Translations under genes and position numbers: made by a program | The notes under the pieces: model-generated | What the model saw: only the letters and a program-made list of their open reading frames with translations | What the model was told of the DNA's origin: nothing | Database searches by the model: none | Shown here: piece after piece, positions 7,137-15,030 of the stretch | Layout of the letters: every line of letters starts with the position of its first letter | Numbering within the stretch: position 1 is the first letter of the stretch | From: CBDUVZ01 sp965370805 | GTDB lineage: Bacteria > Hydrothermota > Tepidihabitantia > Tepidihabitantales > Tepidihabitantaceae | Reading direction: 5' to 3' | Length of the DNA stretch: 29,057 nt | NCBI GenBank assembly: GCA_965370805.1 | Contig: CBDUVZ010000024.1 | Coordinates: 1-29,057, forward strand

Positions 7137-8039
7137 CTACGGCTGCTGAGCCGCGGTCCAGGTGTTGCCACGGTCCTGGGTCAGCAGCAGGGTCTGTTCG
7201 TCGCCGCTGATCATGCCGACCAGCCCGTCAGGGAAGAACCTGATGCTGTACAGGTCGACAAGGACTCCGGTGTTGAGGCGTTCCCATGCCGTGCCGCCGT
7301 CACTGGTGTGGATGAGGGTTCCCTGGGCACCGACAGCGAAACCAGCCAGGGTGTCGTGCCGGAAGTCGAGGGAGTAGAGTGGAGGCAGCGGGAAGTCGAT
7401 ACTGAGTGGTCGCCAGAGTTCGCCGCCGTTCGGGGTGTAGATGACCAGCCCGTTGCCGGTGGAGGCGAAACCGACGATATCGTTCGCGGGAAAGTGGACC
7501 GCGGTGACGTGGGTACCGGGCAGCAGGTTGCGGATGTTGCCGGTCTGAGAGAACCACATCGCGCCGCCGTTGGTAGTCTTGAGAATGGTGCCGTCCGGTC
7601 CCACCGCATAGCCGACGGTTTCGTCCGAAGGGAAATTCAGGTCCATCAGTTTCCCGGTGACAGGAACGGCGAGCTTTTCCCATGTCGCCCCACTGTCAGT
7701 CGTGCGCAGGATGGTCCCCTGGTCGCCGGCGACGAATCCGACCTGGGACGTAACCGGGAACCTGATGGCACGCAGGTCGACATCGGTGCCGGAATCGAGC
7801 TTGCGCCATGTCTCGGCTTCGTCCTCGGATTTCAGGATAGTGCCTTTGTCCCCGCAGATGTAGCCGATGCTGCTCTGGATCGGGAAGTGGATGGTGTACA
7901 GATTCCGGTCGGTCGGGACCGGCTTTCGCTTCCAGGTTGCGCCACCGTCGGTGGATGACAACAGGAGTCCGTTGTCCCCGACCGCGCACGCAATCAGGGC
8001 GTCTTCAAAGGTGAAGACCGAGTTGATTCTATTTGCCAT
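7137..8039 (-). CDS. YCF48/BNR-repeat beta-propeller protein without signal peptide
   Basis: A 300-residue protein made almost entirely of seven repeats of about 42 residues. Each ends in a variant of T-x-D/N-x-G-x-x-W: STDGGATW, SEDEAETW, TTDSGATW, TTNGGAMW, TPNGGELW, TSDGGTAW, TQDRGNTW. Each repeat also carries a VG-x-x-GTI/L-type strand. Seven such repeats match a seven-bladed propeller of the YCF48/HCF136 type; the plant and cyanobacterial members assist photosystem II assembly. Here a photosynthetic role is not implied, and relatives in non-photosynthetic bacteria are usually secreted. No signal peptide is visible, and a stop lies six codons before the ATG, so none can be gained by extension. 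No good Shine-Dalgarno precedes the start. It probably binds another protein or a surface ligand. Confidence 0.88.
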   Translation of the reverse strand: MANRINSVFTFEDALIACAVGDNGLLLSSTDGGATWKRKPVPTDRNLYTIHFPIQSSIGYICGDKGTILKSEDEAETWRKLDSGTDVDLRAIRFPVTSQVGFVAGDQGTILRTTDSGATWEKLAVPVTGKLMDLNFPSDETVGYAVGPDGTILKTTNGGAMWFSQTGNIRNLLPGTHVTAVHFPANDIVGFASTGNGLVIYTPNGGELWRPLSIDFPLPPLYSLDFRHDTLAGFAVGAQGTLIHTSDGGTAWERLNTGVLVDLYSIRFFPDGLVGMISGDEQTLLLTQDRGNTWTAAQQP

Positions 8040-8088
8040 TGCAAGATTGTGTCTTCAATTCCCGGGGAAGTCAATAGCGGGCAGGGGA

Positions 8089-8116
8089 TTGACTTTGTGA
8101 GGCGCAGTAATAGACT
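8089..8116 (+). promoter_or_regulatory. Possible sigma-70-type promoter of hppA
   Basis: TTGACT (8089-8094) and TAGACT (8111-8116) are separated by 16 bases. They match the -35 consensus at five of six positions and the -10 at four of six. The pair lies 50 bases before the pyrophosphatase start in the divergent gap of 127 bases shared with the propeller gene. Assignment is by eye only. Confidence 0.4.
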
Positions 8117-8166
8117 AGCGACTTGATGACGTGTGACAGGATTGTCGATTCTAGAAAGGAGTCCTG

Positions 8167-10344
8167 ATGAGTTCTGCGTTCTGGATCGCTCCGATTGGTT
8201 CGGTGATAGCGCTGGGGTTCGCGCTGTTCCTTGCCCTGCGGAACATGCGTTACAGCGAAGGGACCGAGCCGATGAAAGAAGTCGCGAAGGCGGTGAAGGA
8301 AGGGTCGATTGCGTACCTGAAGCAGCAGTTCAAGGGCGTCGGCTTGTTCTTCGGCGTGGTGTTCGTGCTTCTGCTCATCCTGGCATTCACCGGGAGCCAG
8401 GTGATATTCGTGCCGTTCGCGTTCCTGACTGGTGGCATCTTTTCCGGCCTGGCCGGTTTCATCGGGATGTCGGTCGGCGTGCGGTCGGGCGCGCGGACGA
8501 CCTGGGCCGCAAAGCAGAGCCTGAACTCGGGTCTGCGGGTGGCGTTTTCGGCCGGGATGGTGATGGGACTGGTGGTGGTCGGGCTCGGGCTGTTCGACCT
8601 GTCGGTCTGGTACCTGGTCCTGAACGCGCTGAGCACGCAGACCGACCAGGTGCTGCGATTGCAGGAGATTACTTCGACGATGATTGCGTTCGGTATCGGG
8701 GCGAGTTCGCAGGCGCTGTTCGCCCGGGTCGGCGGCGGAATCTTCACCAAGGCGGCGGATGTGGGCGCAGACCTGGTCGGCAAGGTCGAGGCCGGGATCC
8801 CGGAGGACGACCCGCGCAACCCGGCGGTGATTGCGGACAACGTGGGCGACAATGTGGGTGACATCGCGGGTATGGGCGCGGACCTGTATGAATCGTACGT
8901 TGACGCGATTGTGGCGACGATGACCCTGGCGGCCGCGGCCGCGGCTTCGGCGGCCGCAGCACTCGCGTCAGGCTTGCCGATGCCGGAGGTGCTGCGGGGA
9001 TTCGACGTGCAGAACGGGGTCATGTTCCCATTGGCCCTGGCGGGCGCGGGCGTGTTCGCATCGATTATTGCCTTTTTCTTTGTCCGAGCCGGGGAGAAAG
9101 CGGAGCAGTCCGTGCTGTTGCGGGCCCTGCGGACCGGGACCTACGGCGCGACAATTATGGTCGCGATTGCGGCGTTTTTCCTGGTGCGCTGGATGCTGCC
9201 GAACAACTTCCCGGTCTACTGGGCCGTGGTGGTCGGCCTGTTGTCCGGCGTGCTGATCGGGTACTTCACCGAGCTGTTCACGTCCGATTCCTACAAGTCG
9301 GTGCGCAACATCGCGCGTGAGGCGAAGACGTCACCGGCAACGGTCGTGATTGAAGGGCTCGCGGTCGGGATGCGGTCCACGATTCCGATTGTGATTGTCG
9401 TCGTGGTGGCGATCCTGGTGAGCTATTTCGTTGCCGGGCAGGGCAACGTGGCGATGGGCCTGTACTGTGTGGGTGTGGCCGCGGTGGGGATGCTCTCGAC
9501 GCTCGGCATCACGCTGGCGACCGACGCGTACGGCCCGGTGGCGGACAACGCCGGCGGGGTGGCGGAGATGACGCACCAGGAGCCGATTGTGCGCGAGCGC
9601 ACCGACGCGCTGGATTCGCTGGGGAACACGACCGCGGCGACCGGCACGGGGTTTGCAATCGGTTCAGCGGCCCTGACCGCACTGGCGTTGATTGCCGCGT
9701 ACCAGCATGAGGTCGCGGTGGTCGGCGCGCGCCTGGTCGACAGCGGCCTGCTGAGCAAGGTGCCGGAGATTGACTTGTCGGTGATGAACCCACGGCTGAT
9801 TGCCGGCGTGTTCCTGGGAGCGATGCTGCCGATGGGCGTGGCGGCGATGATCATGACCGCGGTGGGCCGGACCGCGTCCCGGATTGCCGATGAGGTGCGG
9901 CGCCAGTTCCGCGAGATCAAGGGAATCATGGAAGGCACGACCAAGCCGGACTACGCGAACGCGGTCCGGATCTGCACCAGGTCGGCCCAGAAGGAGATGA
10001 TTGCGCCGACCCTGCTGGCGCTGTTCTCGCCGATCGTGGTCGGCCTGATACTCGGGGTCGAGGGCGTGGTCGGCCTGCTGGTCGGTGGCCTTGCCGGCGG
10101 GTTCGTGCAGGCGGTGTTCATGGCGAACGCGGGCGGGGCCTGGGATAACGCGAAGAAATACATCGAGAAGGGCAATCTCGGGGGCAAGGGTTCGGACGTG
10201 CACAAGGCCGCGGTAATCGGCGATACGGTCGGCGACCCGCTGAAGGACGCGGCCGGCCCGTCACTGAACATCCTGCTGAAGCTGATGTCGATGGTATCGA
10301 TTGTGTTCCTGGGGTTGATTCTGCGTTTCTCATTGTTCCGGTAG
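8167..10344 (+). CDS. hppA: Membrane-bound ion-translocating pyrophosphatase
   Basis: Inner-membrane enzyme that hydrolyses pyrophosphate and pumps H+ and/or Na+. The 725-residue protein is full length with about 16 hydrophobic segments. The pyrophosphate site is clear: DVGADLVGKVEAG (198-210), DDPRNPAVIADNVGDNVGD (214-232), and, near the C-terminus, GDTVGDPLKDAAGPSLN. TDAYGPVADNAGG is the third conserved block. In the segment GNTTAATG an Ala occupies the site where K+-independent enzymes have Lys, suggesting K+ dependence. GADLYESY (237-244) has its Glu at the position used by Na+-type and related K+-dependent pumps, not the plant H+-pump position. So Na+ transport is plausible but unproven. 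The ATG has AGAAAGGAG just upstream. It would recover energy from pyrophosphate made by biosynthesis and by acetyl-CoA synthetase. Confidence 0.97.
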   Translation: MSSAFWIAPIGSVIALGFALFLALRNMRYSEGTEPMKEVAKAVKEGSIAYLKQQFKGVGLFFGVVFVLLLILAFTGSQVIFVPFAFLTGGIFSGLAGFIGMSVGVRSGARTTWAAKQSLNSGLRVAFSAGMVMGLVVVGLGLFDLSVWYLVLNALSTQTDQVLRLQEITSTMIAFGIGASSQALFARVGGGIFTKAADVGADLVGKVEAGIPEDDPRNPAVIADNVGDNVGDIAGMGADLYESYVDAIVATMTLAAAAAASAAAALASGLPMPEVLRGFDVQNGVMFPLALAGAGVFASIIAFFFVRAGEKAEQSVLLRALRTGTYGATIMVAIAAFFLVRWMLPNNFPVYWAVVVGLLSGVLIGYFTELFTSDSYKSVRNIAREAKTSPATVVIEGLAVGMRSTIPIVIVVVVAILVSYFVAGQGNVAMGLYCVGVAAVGMLSTLGITLATDAYGPVADNAGGVAEMTHQEPIVRERTDALDSLGNTTAATGTGFAIGSAALTALALIAAYQHEVAVVGARLVDSGLLSKVPEIDLSVMNPRLIAGVFLGAMLPMGVAAMIMTAVGRTASRIADEVRRQFREIKGIMEGTTKPDYANAVRICTRSAQKEMIAPTLLALFSPIVVGLILGVEGVVGLLVGGLAGGFVQAVFMANAGGAWDNAKKYIEKGNLGGKGSDVHKAAVIGDTVGDPLKDAAGPSLNILLKLMSMVSIVFLGLILRFSLFR

Positions 10345-10353
10345 GGCGTTGAG

Positions 10354-10383
10354 AAACCACAGATAAACACCGAAGGGCACGGA
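10354..10383 (+). repeat. Fragment of the 'accacagataaacac' dispersed repeat
   Basis: The sequence beginning AAACCACAGATAAACAC lies in the 58-base gap between the convergent hppA and GspE/PilB genes. It resembles the segment AACCACTGATAAACAC inside the element at 18360-18422, and the opposite-strand GTGTTTATCTGTGGTT near 24171. Confidence 0.7.
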
Positions 10384-10402
10384 TTCTGACTGCGGTGGGC
10401 CT

Positions 10403-12091
10403 CTACGTGACGCGGAGGACTTCTTCCGCGGTGGTGAGGCCGGCGAGCGCTTTGGCGAGGGCGTCTTCGCGTAGTGTGCGCATCCCGTTCCGTTGGGCTT
10501 GTGCCCCCATTTCTTTGGAGGATTTGCCTTCCATGAGCAGGCGTCTTGCGGCATCGGTCATTGGCAGGAGTTCGAATACCCCGAGCCGGCCGTGGTAGCC
10601 GGAGTCGCCGCATTGCTTGCAGCCTTTGCCGCGGACGAACGGAGTCCCGGCTGGTGTTCCGAGTCGCTTGAGCACGGATTCGGGCGGGGCGGCCGGTTCG
10701 GTGCAGTCGGGGCAGACTCTGCGGACGAGGCGCTGGGCGAGTATGGCGATGACGCTGGAGGCAATGAGGAAGGGTTCGATGTGCATGTCGACCATCCTGG
10801 TGAGGGCGCCGCCGGCGTCGTTGGTGTGGAGGGTGGAGAGGACGAGGTGGCCGGTGAGGGCGGCCTGGAATGCTATTTCCGCCGTTTCGCTGTCGCGGAT
10901 TTCCCCGACCATGAGGACGTCGGGGTCTTGTCTGAGGATGGACCGGAGGCCGGAGGCAAAGGTGATACCGGCTTTGGGGTTGATCTGGCAGTGACGGATC
11001 AGCGGGAGGCGGTACTCGACCGGGTCTTCAAGCGTGATGATGTTCTTCTCTATCGAGTTGATTGCGTTGAGCACGGCGCAGAGCGTGGTGGTCTTGCCGG
11101 AGCCGGTGGGGCCGGTGACGAGGAGGATGCCGTGTGGTCGGCTGATGAGGTCCCGGAATGAGGCTGTGACTTCAGGGTCCATTCCCATTTCCTGGATTCC
11201 CATTGGGCCTTTGGTCTTGTCGAGTATCCGGAGCACCAGGTTTTCCCCGTAGACCGTCGGGAAGGAGGAGACGCGAATGTCGATTGGCCGGCCGCCGATT
11301 CTGACTTCGACTTTGCCGTCCTGGGGACGTCGTTTTTCCGAGATGTCCAGGCCGGCGATGATTTTGACGCGAGAGGTAACTACGGGATGGAGGTGGGGCG
11401 GGAGTTCGTCGGTTTCTTTGAGGATGCCGTCGATGCGGAATCGGATGCGCATGGCGTTTTCGTCCGGTTCGATGTGGATGTCGGAGGCGCGGCCGGCGAC
11501 CGCCCGTTCCAGCAGCGAGTTCACAAGCCGGACCACTGGTGCCTCACTCGCCAGTTCCTCGAGCGGTTTGTCTTCGTCTTCGGATTCGATCGAGCGAAGG
11601 GCTTCGTCGACTTCGTCGGCAATGGCTGATGCGCCTGCATGGGTGTCCGGTTGGAGGGGGTAGGATTGTTCTACAGCGGTGCGGAGCGCGTCGGGGTCGG
11701 CGAGTGCGGGGTTGATTTGCATGCGGAGGGTCTGGTGGAGTTCGTCAAGGGCGGCAATGTCTTCGGGGTTTGCCATGGCTATGGTGAGGGTTCCGTTGAT
11801 CTGGAAGAGGGGGACCATCTGGTATCGCCTCGCCAGTTCGGCGGGGACGAGGTTCAGCAGTTCCGGGTCGATGAGGTGAGTGCTGACGTCGACGCAGGGG
11901 ACGCCGAGTTGTTGGGCGGTGAGTTCCTGGAGTTGCCGGCGAGTGAGCAGGCCCCGGCGGGTTACGACTTGTTCGAGGTTCTCGTTCGTGCGGACGGCCT
12001 CCGCGTTGAGTTCAGCGAGCTGCGGACCGCTGAGTTCCAGGTGCTTACGAAGTAGTTCCTGGAGCCGGAAGCTGTTCAGGTGGGTTGGCAT
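10403..12091 (-). CDS. GspE/PilB-family type II secretion or type IV pilus assembly ATPase
   Basis: Cytoplasmic hexameric ATPase that powers assembly of type IV pili or a type II secretion pseudopilus. The 562 residues contain an N-terminal MshEN-type domain (about 5-145), then the ATPase: Walker A GPTGSGKTTT (327-336), Asp box LEDPVEY (354-360), Walker B region DPDVLMVGEIRD (389-400), and His box TGHLVLSTLHTNDA (413-426). A four-cysteine zinc motif CPDC...CKQC (460, 463, 491, 494) is typical of GspE/PilB and absent from PilT. I chose the ATG at 12091, with AAAGG upstream, over the TTG at 12148. The gene still overlaps the response regulator by 47 bases, so it is co-transcribed with the signalling genes. 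No other pilus or secretion genes are in the window, so PilB and GspE cannot be separated. Confidence 0.93.
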   Translation of the reverse strand: MPTHLNSFRLQELLRKHLELSGPQLAELNAEAVRTNENLEQVVTRRGLLTRRQLQELTAQQLGVPCVDVSTHLIDPELLNLVPAELARRYQMVPLFQINGTLTIAMANPEDIAALDELHQTLRMQINPALADPDALRTAVEQSYPLQPDTHAGASAIADEVDEALRSIESEDEDKPLEELASEAPVVRLVNSLLERAVAGRASDIHIEPDENAMRIRFRIDGILKETDELPPHLHPVVTSRVKIIAGLDISEKRRPQDGKVEVRIGGRPIDIRVSSFPTVYGENLVLRILDKTKGPMGIQEMGMDPEVTASFRDLISRPHGILLVTGPTGSGKTTTLCAVLNAINSIEKNIITLEDPVEYRLPLIRHCQINPKAGITFASGLRSILRQDPDVLMVGEIRDSETAEIAFQAALTGHLVLSTLHTNDAGGALTRMVDMHIEPFLIASSVIAILAQRLVRRVCPDCTEPAAPPESVLKRLGTPAGTPFVRGKGCKQCGDSGYHGRLGVFELLPMTDAARRLLMEGKSSKEMGAQAQRNGMRTLREDALAKALAGLTTAEEVLRVT

Positions 12092-12500
12092 GCGTGGCCT
12101 TTGCGGGGTTGTAGTGCCTTGAGGATAGCAGACGGTTGATTCGCTCAAGGAGTCCTGTTGTTGTGAATGGTTTGGTCAGGTAGTCATCAGCGCCGACGGT
12201 CTTGCCGGTCTGGATGTCGTTCAGTTGGGATCTGGCGCTGAGAATCAGTATCGGGATGTGGCTGAACTGACGGTCGCGTTTGAGCATGGCGCAGACGCTG
12301 AACCCGTCGATTCCGGGGAGCATGAGATCGAGTACGATGAGGTCCGGCCGCCATGCGCGGGCACGGGTCAGTGCTTCGAGTCCGTTTTCGGCCGTCTGCA
12401 CTTCGAATCCCTCCGCTTCAAGTCGCGCTCTGAGGATGATGCGGATGTCTTCTTCGTCGTCCACGACGAGGATTCTGGCGACGTGCTGGAGGTCCATCAT
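12045..12500 (-). CDS. Single-domain (CheY-like) response regulator 1
   Basis: A 151-residue receiver protein: acidic pair DDEED (14-18), phosphoacceptor Asp 58 in IVLDLMLPG, Ser 88 and Lys 110 in LTKPF. After the receiver domain there is only a Pro/Asn-rich tail of about 25 residues, so there is no DNA-binding output and it must act by protein contact. The ATG at 12500 overlaps the upstream regulator's stop codon (ATGA). The longer frame to 12689 runs through the other regulator and gives nonsense sequence. The tail overlaps the start of the GspE/PilB ATPase, making pilus or secretion control a natural hypothesis, as with PilG/PilH in Pseudomonas. It is probably phosphorylated by the hybrid kinase encoded two genes upstream. 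Confidence 0.92.
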   Translation of the reverse strand: MMDLQHVARILVVDDEEDIRIILRARLEAEGFEVQTAENGLEALTRARAWRPDLIVLDLMLPGIDGFSVCAMLKRDRQFSHIPILILSARSQLNDIQTGKTVGADDYLTKPFTTTGLLERINRLLSSRHYNPAKATHANPPEQLPAPGTTS

Positions 12501-12898
12501 GACGGGATCGCGGCGAGCTGTTGCCGGATTTTGGAGATGAGTTCTTCCGGGGAGTAGGGTTTGCGGATGCAGTCGTTGGCTCCGAGTTGGAGGCTCTTGT
12601 CCCGGAGTGCGACTTCGTGGGTGCTCGATGCGGAGAAGAGGATGATTGGTATTGGGCTGGTGGTGGGGTCGTTCTTGAGGATGCGGCATACCTGGTATCC
12701 GTCGAGTTTGGGCATCTTGAGGTCGAGAAGAACGAGGTCGGGTCGGCGTTGGCGGAGGGCCGCGAGTGCCTGTTCGCCGTCGGGGGCGGTGATGACTTCG
12801 AATCCGTTTGCTTCGAGCCGGACCCGGGCGACGAGGGCTATGTCTTTTTCGTCTTCAGCGATAAGGATGAGTGGTTTGTGTGGAGTCAGGGTGGTCAT
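12497..12898 (-). CDS. Single-domain (CheY-like) response regulator 2
   Basis: A 133-residue protein that is only a receiver domain: acidic residues EDEKD (15-19), phosphoacceptor Asp 59 in LVLLDLKMPK, Ser 89 and Lys 113 in IRKPY. No output domain follows, so signalling goes through protein contact or phosphotransfer. Its ATG at 12898 overlaps the kinase stop (ATGA), and its own stop overlaps the next regulator's ATG in the same way, so the three genes are translationally coupled. It is similar to, but clearly diverged from, the neighbouring receiver, suggesting an old duplication with separate roles, for example one output and one phosphate sink. Confidence 0.93.
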   Translation of the reverse strand: MTTLTPHKPLILIAEDEKDIALVARVRLEANGFEVITAPDGEQALAALRQRRPDLVLLDLKMPKLDGYQVCRILKNDPTTSPIPIILFSASSTHEVALRDKSLQLGANDCIRKPYSPEELISKIRQQLAAIPS

Positions 12899-15009
12899 GC
12901 GTTCTTGTCCTGTGAGTCTGCGGGCGGTGCGGCGGGGTTGTCGAGGGGGAGCGTGAAGGCGAAACGGGTTCCGGTTCCTTCTCGGCTCTGGAACGAAATT
13001 TCGCCGTTGTTCATCCGGACCATTTCTCTGGTGAGAGCGAGGCCGAGGCCGGTGCCGGGCGGGCGACGTCCGTCCGGGTGGTTGACCTGGTGGAACTTGC
13101 GGAAGATGCGTGTCTGTTCGGATTCGGGTATGCCGATACCGGTGTCGGCGACGGCTATTTCAGCGGTGCGGCTCCGTTTCCGAGCGGATATGGTAATCGA
13201 CCCGTGGTCCGTGAACTTGAGCGCGTTGCTGAGGAGGTTGTTCATTATGCGCCGGAGTGTGCGTTCGTCGGCGTAGACGCGGAGGGCGGGCGAGATTGGC
13301 GATACGGCAAGCTGCAGGTCTTTGTCCCGGGCGGCGGCGGCAAAGGAGGCTGCGGTTTCGTTGAGCAGCCGGGACAGGTCGATCTCGCCGGGCGTGAGGT
13401 CCATCCGACCCGCCTCGATTTTCGAGAGGTCGAGGATCTCATTGATCAGGTCGCCGAGACGTCGTGAGTTGTTGAGCGCGAGCTTGAGGAATTCTTCCTG
13501 TTTTCGGCTTACCGGACCGAGCGTGGAGTCGGCGACGAGGCTTATGCCTTCGTTGATGGCAGTCAGCGGGGTGCGGAGTTCGTGTGATACCATCGATATG
13601 AAGTCGTCTTTGGTTGCGCTGAGCCGGATGAGTTCGATGTTGGTCTTCTTGAGTTCGTCCGCCTGGAGCGTTATCTGTTTCTGTTGGGCGAGGAGTTCGC
13701 GATTGAGGCGTTCGAGTTCGAGCGACTTGCGTTCGGACGTATGTGCGAGTTGTGCTGCTTCCTGCTGAGCGGTCTTGATGGCTGTGAAATCAGCGAAGAT
13801 AGCGACAAAGGAGACGATTGTATCCGCTTCGTCGCGAAGCGGCGCCATTGTGCTTTCGATGAATCGCAGTCGGTTCCGTGCGTCGCGGTGCCGGTGTTGC
13901 ACCCGACAGGTGGACCCGGTGGCCAGGCAGTTCTTGATCGGGCAGACCTCGCCGTGGAAATGGCAGGGCGTCGGGTGCCGGTGAATCAGGGCGTGGCATT
14001 TGCGGTTCACAAGCTCGGCAGGCGGCATCCGGAAGAACTTGGCGAATTCCGGGTTGGCCTGCTGGATTACGTAGTCGCTGTTGATGATTACTATCCCGGC
14101 GGCGAGGTTGCTGAAGACGGCTTCGAAATACTGTCGGGTTCGGTTGTTCTCGGCTTCCCGCCGCCGACTGGCGGTTATGTCATACAGTAGTGCGAGCGCG
14201 GTTCCGTCTTTGCTTCGGGACAGTGTCGAGTGGACTCGATACCACTTTCGACCGCCCGGGGAGTCCCAGGTAATGTCGGTCTGTGCGTCGCCCCGGCTCT
14301 TGAGTCGGGCGGCGTAGTCGGCAGGGATGCCGAGGTCAGTGAGCGACCAGCCGAATGCCGAATGCAGAATTGAGAATGTCGAATTCCGATTGCCGATTTC
14401 CGAATTCTGCATCTGGAATTCGTCACTCGACATTGCCTCGAAGCCGGTGCGTCCGGTTCCGAGCATTTCGAGCAGCGCGGGATTGGCATTGAGGACGCGG
14501 CCGGATTCCACCGTGAAGGTGAATGCCGGCGTGTCGGATTCGGTCAGGATCAGGTCCGGCTGAGTGCCGCGGTCTATGGCCGGGATGGAGATCGAGCGTT
14601 GCATCAGGGCTTTCTCGATGAGAAGAAACAGGCGCTCGATTCGGTACGGTTTCTCGAGGTAACCGAAAGCGCCCTGATTCATTGCCTGCACAGCGGTATT
14701 GATGCTGGCGTGTCCGGTCAGGATTATCACTTCGGTGTCGGGCGAGGCATCCTTGATTCGTTTCAGGAGTCTGATTCCGTCGATGTCCGGCAGCTTCAGG
14801 TCAACCAGGGCGAGGTCAATCGCTTTGCGCTTCACAGCGGCGAGGGCTTCCTTGCCGTTTGATGCGGTGGTTGTGAGGTATCCTTTCGTTGACAGGACTT
14901 CAGCGAGGGTTGCGGTGAAGTTCGGCTCGTCATCCACTATCAGGACCAGCGGTGATGAATGTCGAATTCCGATTGCCGATTTCCGAATTCTACATTTGGG
15001 ATTCGCCAC
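12895..15009 (-). CDS. Hybrid sensor histidine kinase: receiver-PAS-PAS-kinase
   Basis: A 704-residue cytoplasmic kinase with no membrane segment. Order: receiver domain (about 19-135; DDEP 26-29, phosphoacceptor Asp 70, Lys 120), PAS1 (about 150-280), PAS2 (about 290-412), coiled coil (about 412-465), HisKA with SHELRTP (phospho-His 476), and HATPase with Asn 595, DTGIGIP (622-628) and GTGLGLAL (652-659). PAS2 contains cysteines 338, 349, 356, 361 and 368, a cysteine-rich PAS type that could bind metal or sense redox. The start is a GTG; no ATG exists in frame before a stop. The first 18 residues and residues about 193-219 of PAS1 are encoded by copies of a dispersed non-coding repeat. A receiver at the N-terminus suggests input from another kinase. 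It heads a coupled set with two regulators and a pilus/secretion ATPase. Confidence 0.93.
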   Translation of the reverse strand: MANPKCRIRKSAIGIRHSSPLVLIVDDEPNFTATLAEVLSTKGYLTTTASNGKEALAAVKRKAIDLALVDLKLPDIDGIRLLKRIKDASPDTEVIILTGHASINTAVQAMNQGAFGYLEKPYRIERLFLLIEKALMQRSISIPAIDRGTQPDLILTESDTPAFTFTVESGRVLNANPALLEMLGTGRTGFEAMSSDEFQMQNSEIGNRNSTFSILHSAFGWSLTDLGIPADYAARLKSRGDAQTDITWDSPGGRKWYRVHSTLSRSKDGTALALLYDITASRRREAENNRTRQYFEAVFSNLAAGIVIINSDYVIQQANPEFAKFFRMPPAELVNRKCHALIHRHPTPCHFHGEVCPIKNCLATGSTCRVQHRHRDARNRLRFIESTMAPLRDEADTIVSFVAIFADFTAIKTAQQEAAQLAHTSERKSLELERLNRELLAQQKQITLQADELKKTNIELIRLSATKDDFISMVSHELRTPLTAINEGISLVADSTLGPVSRKQEEFLKLALNNSRRLGDLINEILDLSKIEAGRMDLTPGEIDLSRLLNETAASFAAAARDKDLQLAVSPISPALRVYADERTLRRIMNNLLSNALKFTDHGSITISARKRSRTAEIAVADTGIGIPESEQTRIFRKFHQVNHPDGRRPPGTGLGLALTREMVRMNNGEISFQSREGTGTRFAFTLPLDNPAAPPADSQDKNA
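14353..14434. repeat. Dispersed repeat copy inside the kinase PAS1 coding region
   Basis: About 80 bases rich in CGAATTCCGATT-, GCCGATTTCC- and ATTCGTCACTCG-type strings. From 14374 onward it matches the copy at 14957-15020 at all but about six of some 60 positions. It is in frame and keeps the kinase open, encoding residues with the repetitive look NSEIGNRNSTF. Confidence 0.85.
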
Positions 15010-15020
15010 TCGGCATTTCC
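14957..15020. repeat. Dispersed repeat copy at the kinase start
   Basis: Near-copy of 14374-14434 in the same orientation. It covers the GTG start codon and the first 18 codons of the kinase. Related shorter versions occur at 15480-15545, 18340-18372 and 23545-23590. Confidence 0.85.
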
Positions 15021-15030
15021 TTGGTGGTTG

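Noticed and set aside
12045..12689. Longer response regulator 1 start at 12689
   Set aside because: The first 63 residues read through the other regulator out of frame; the ATGA overlap at 12500 is a better start.
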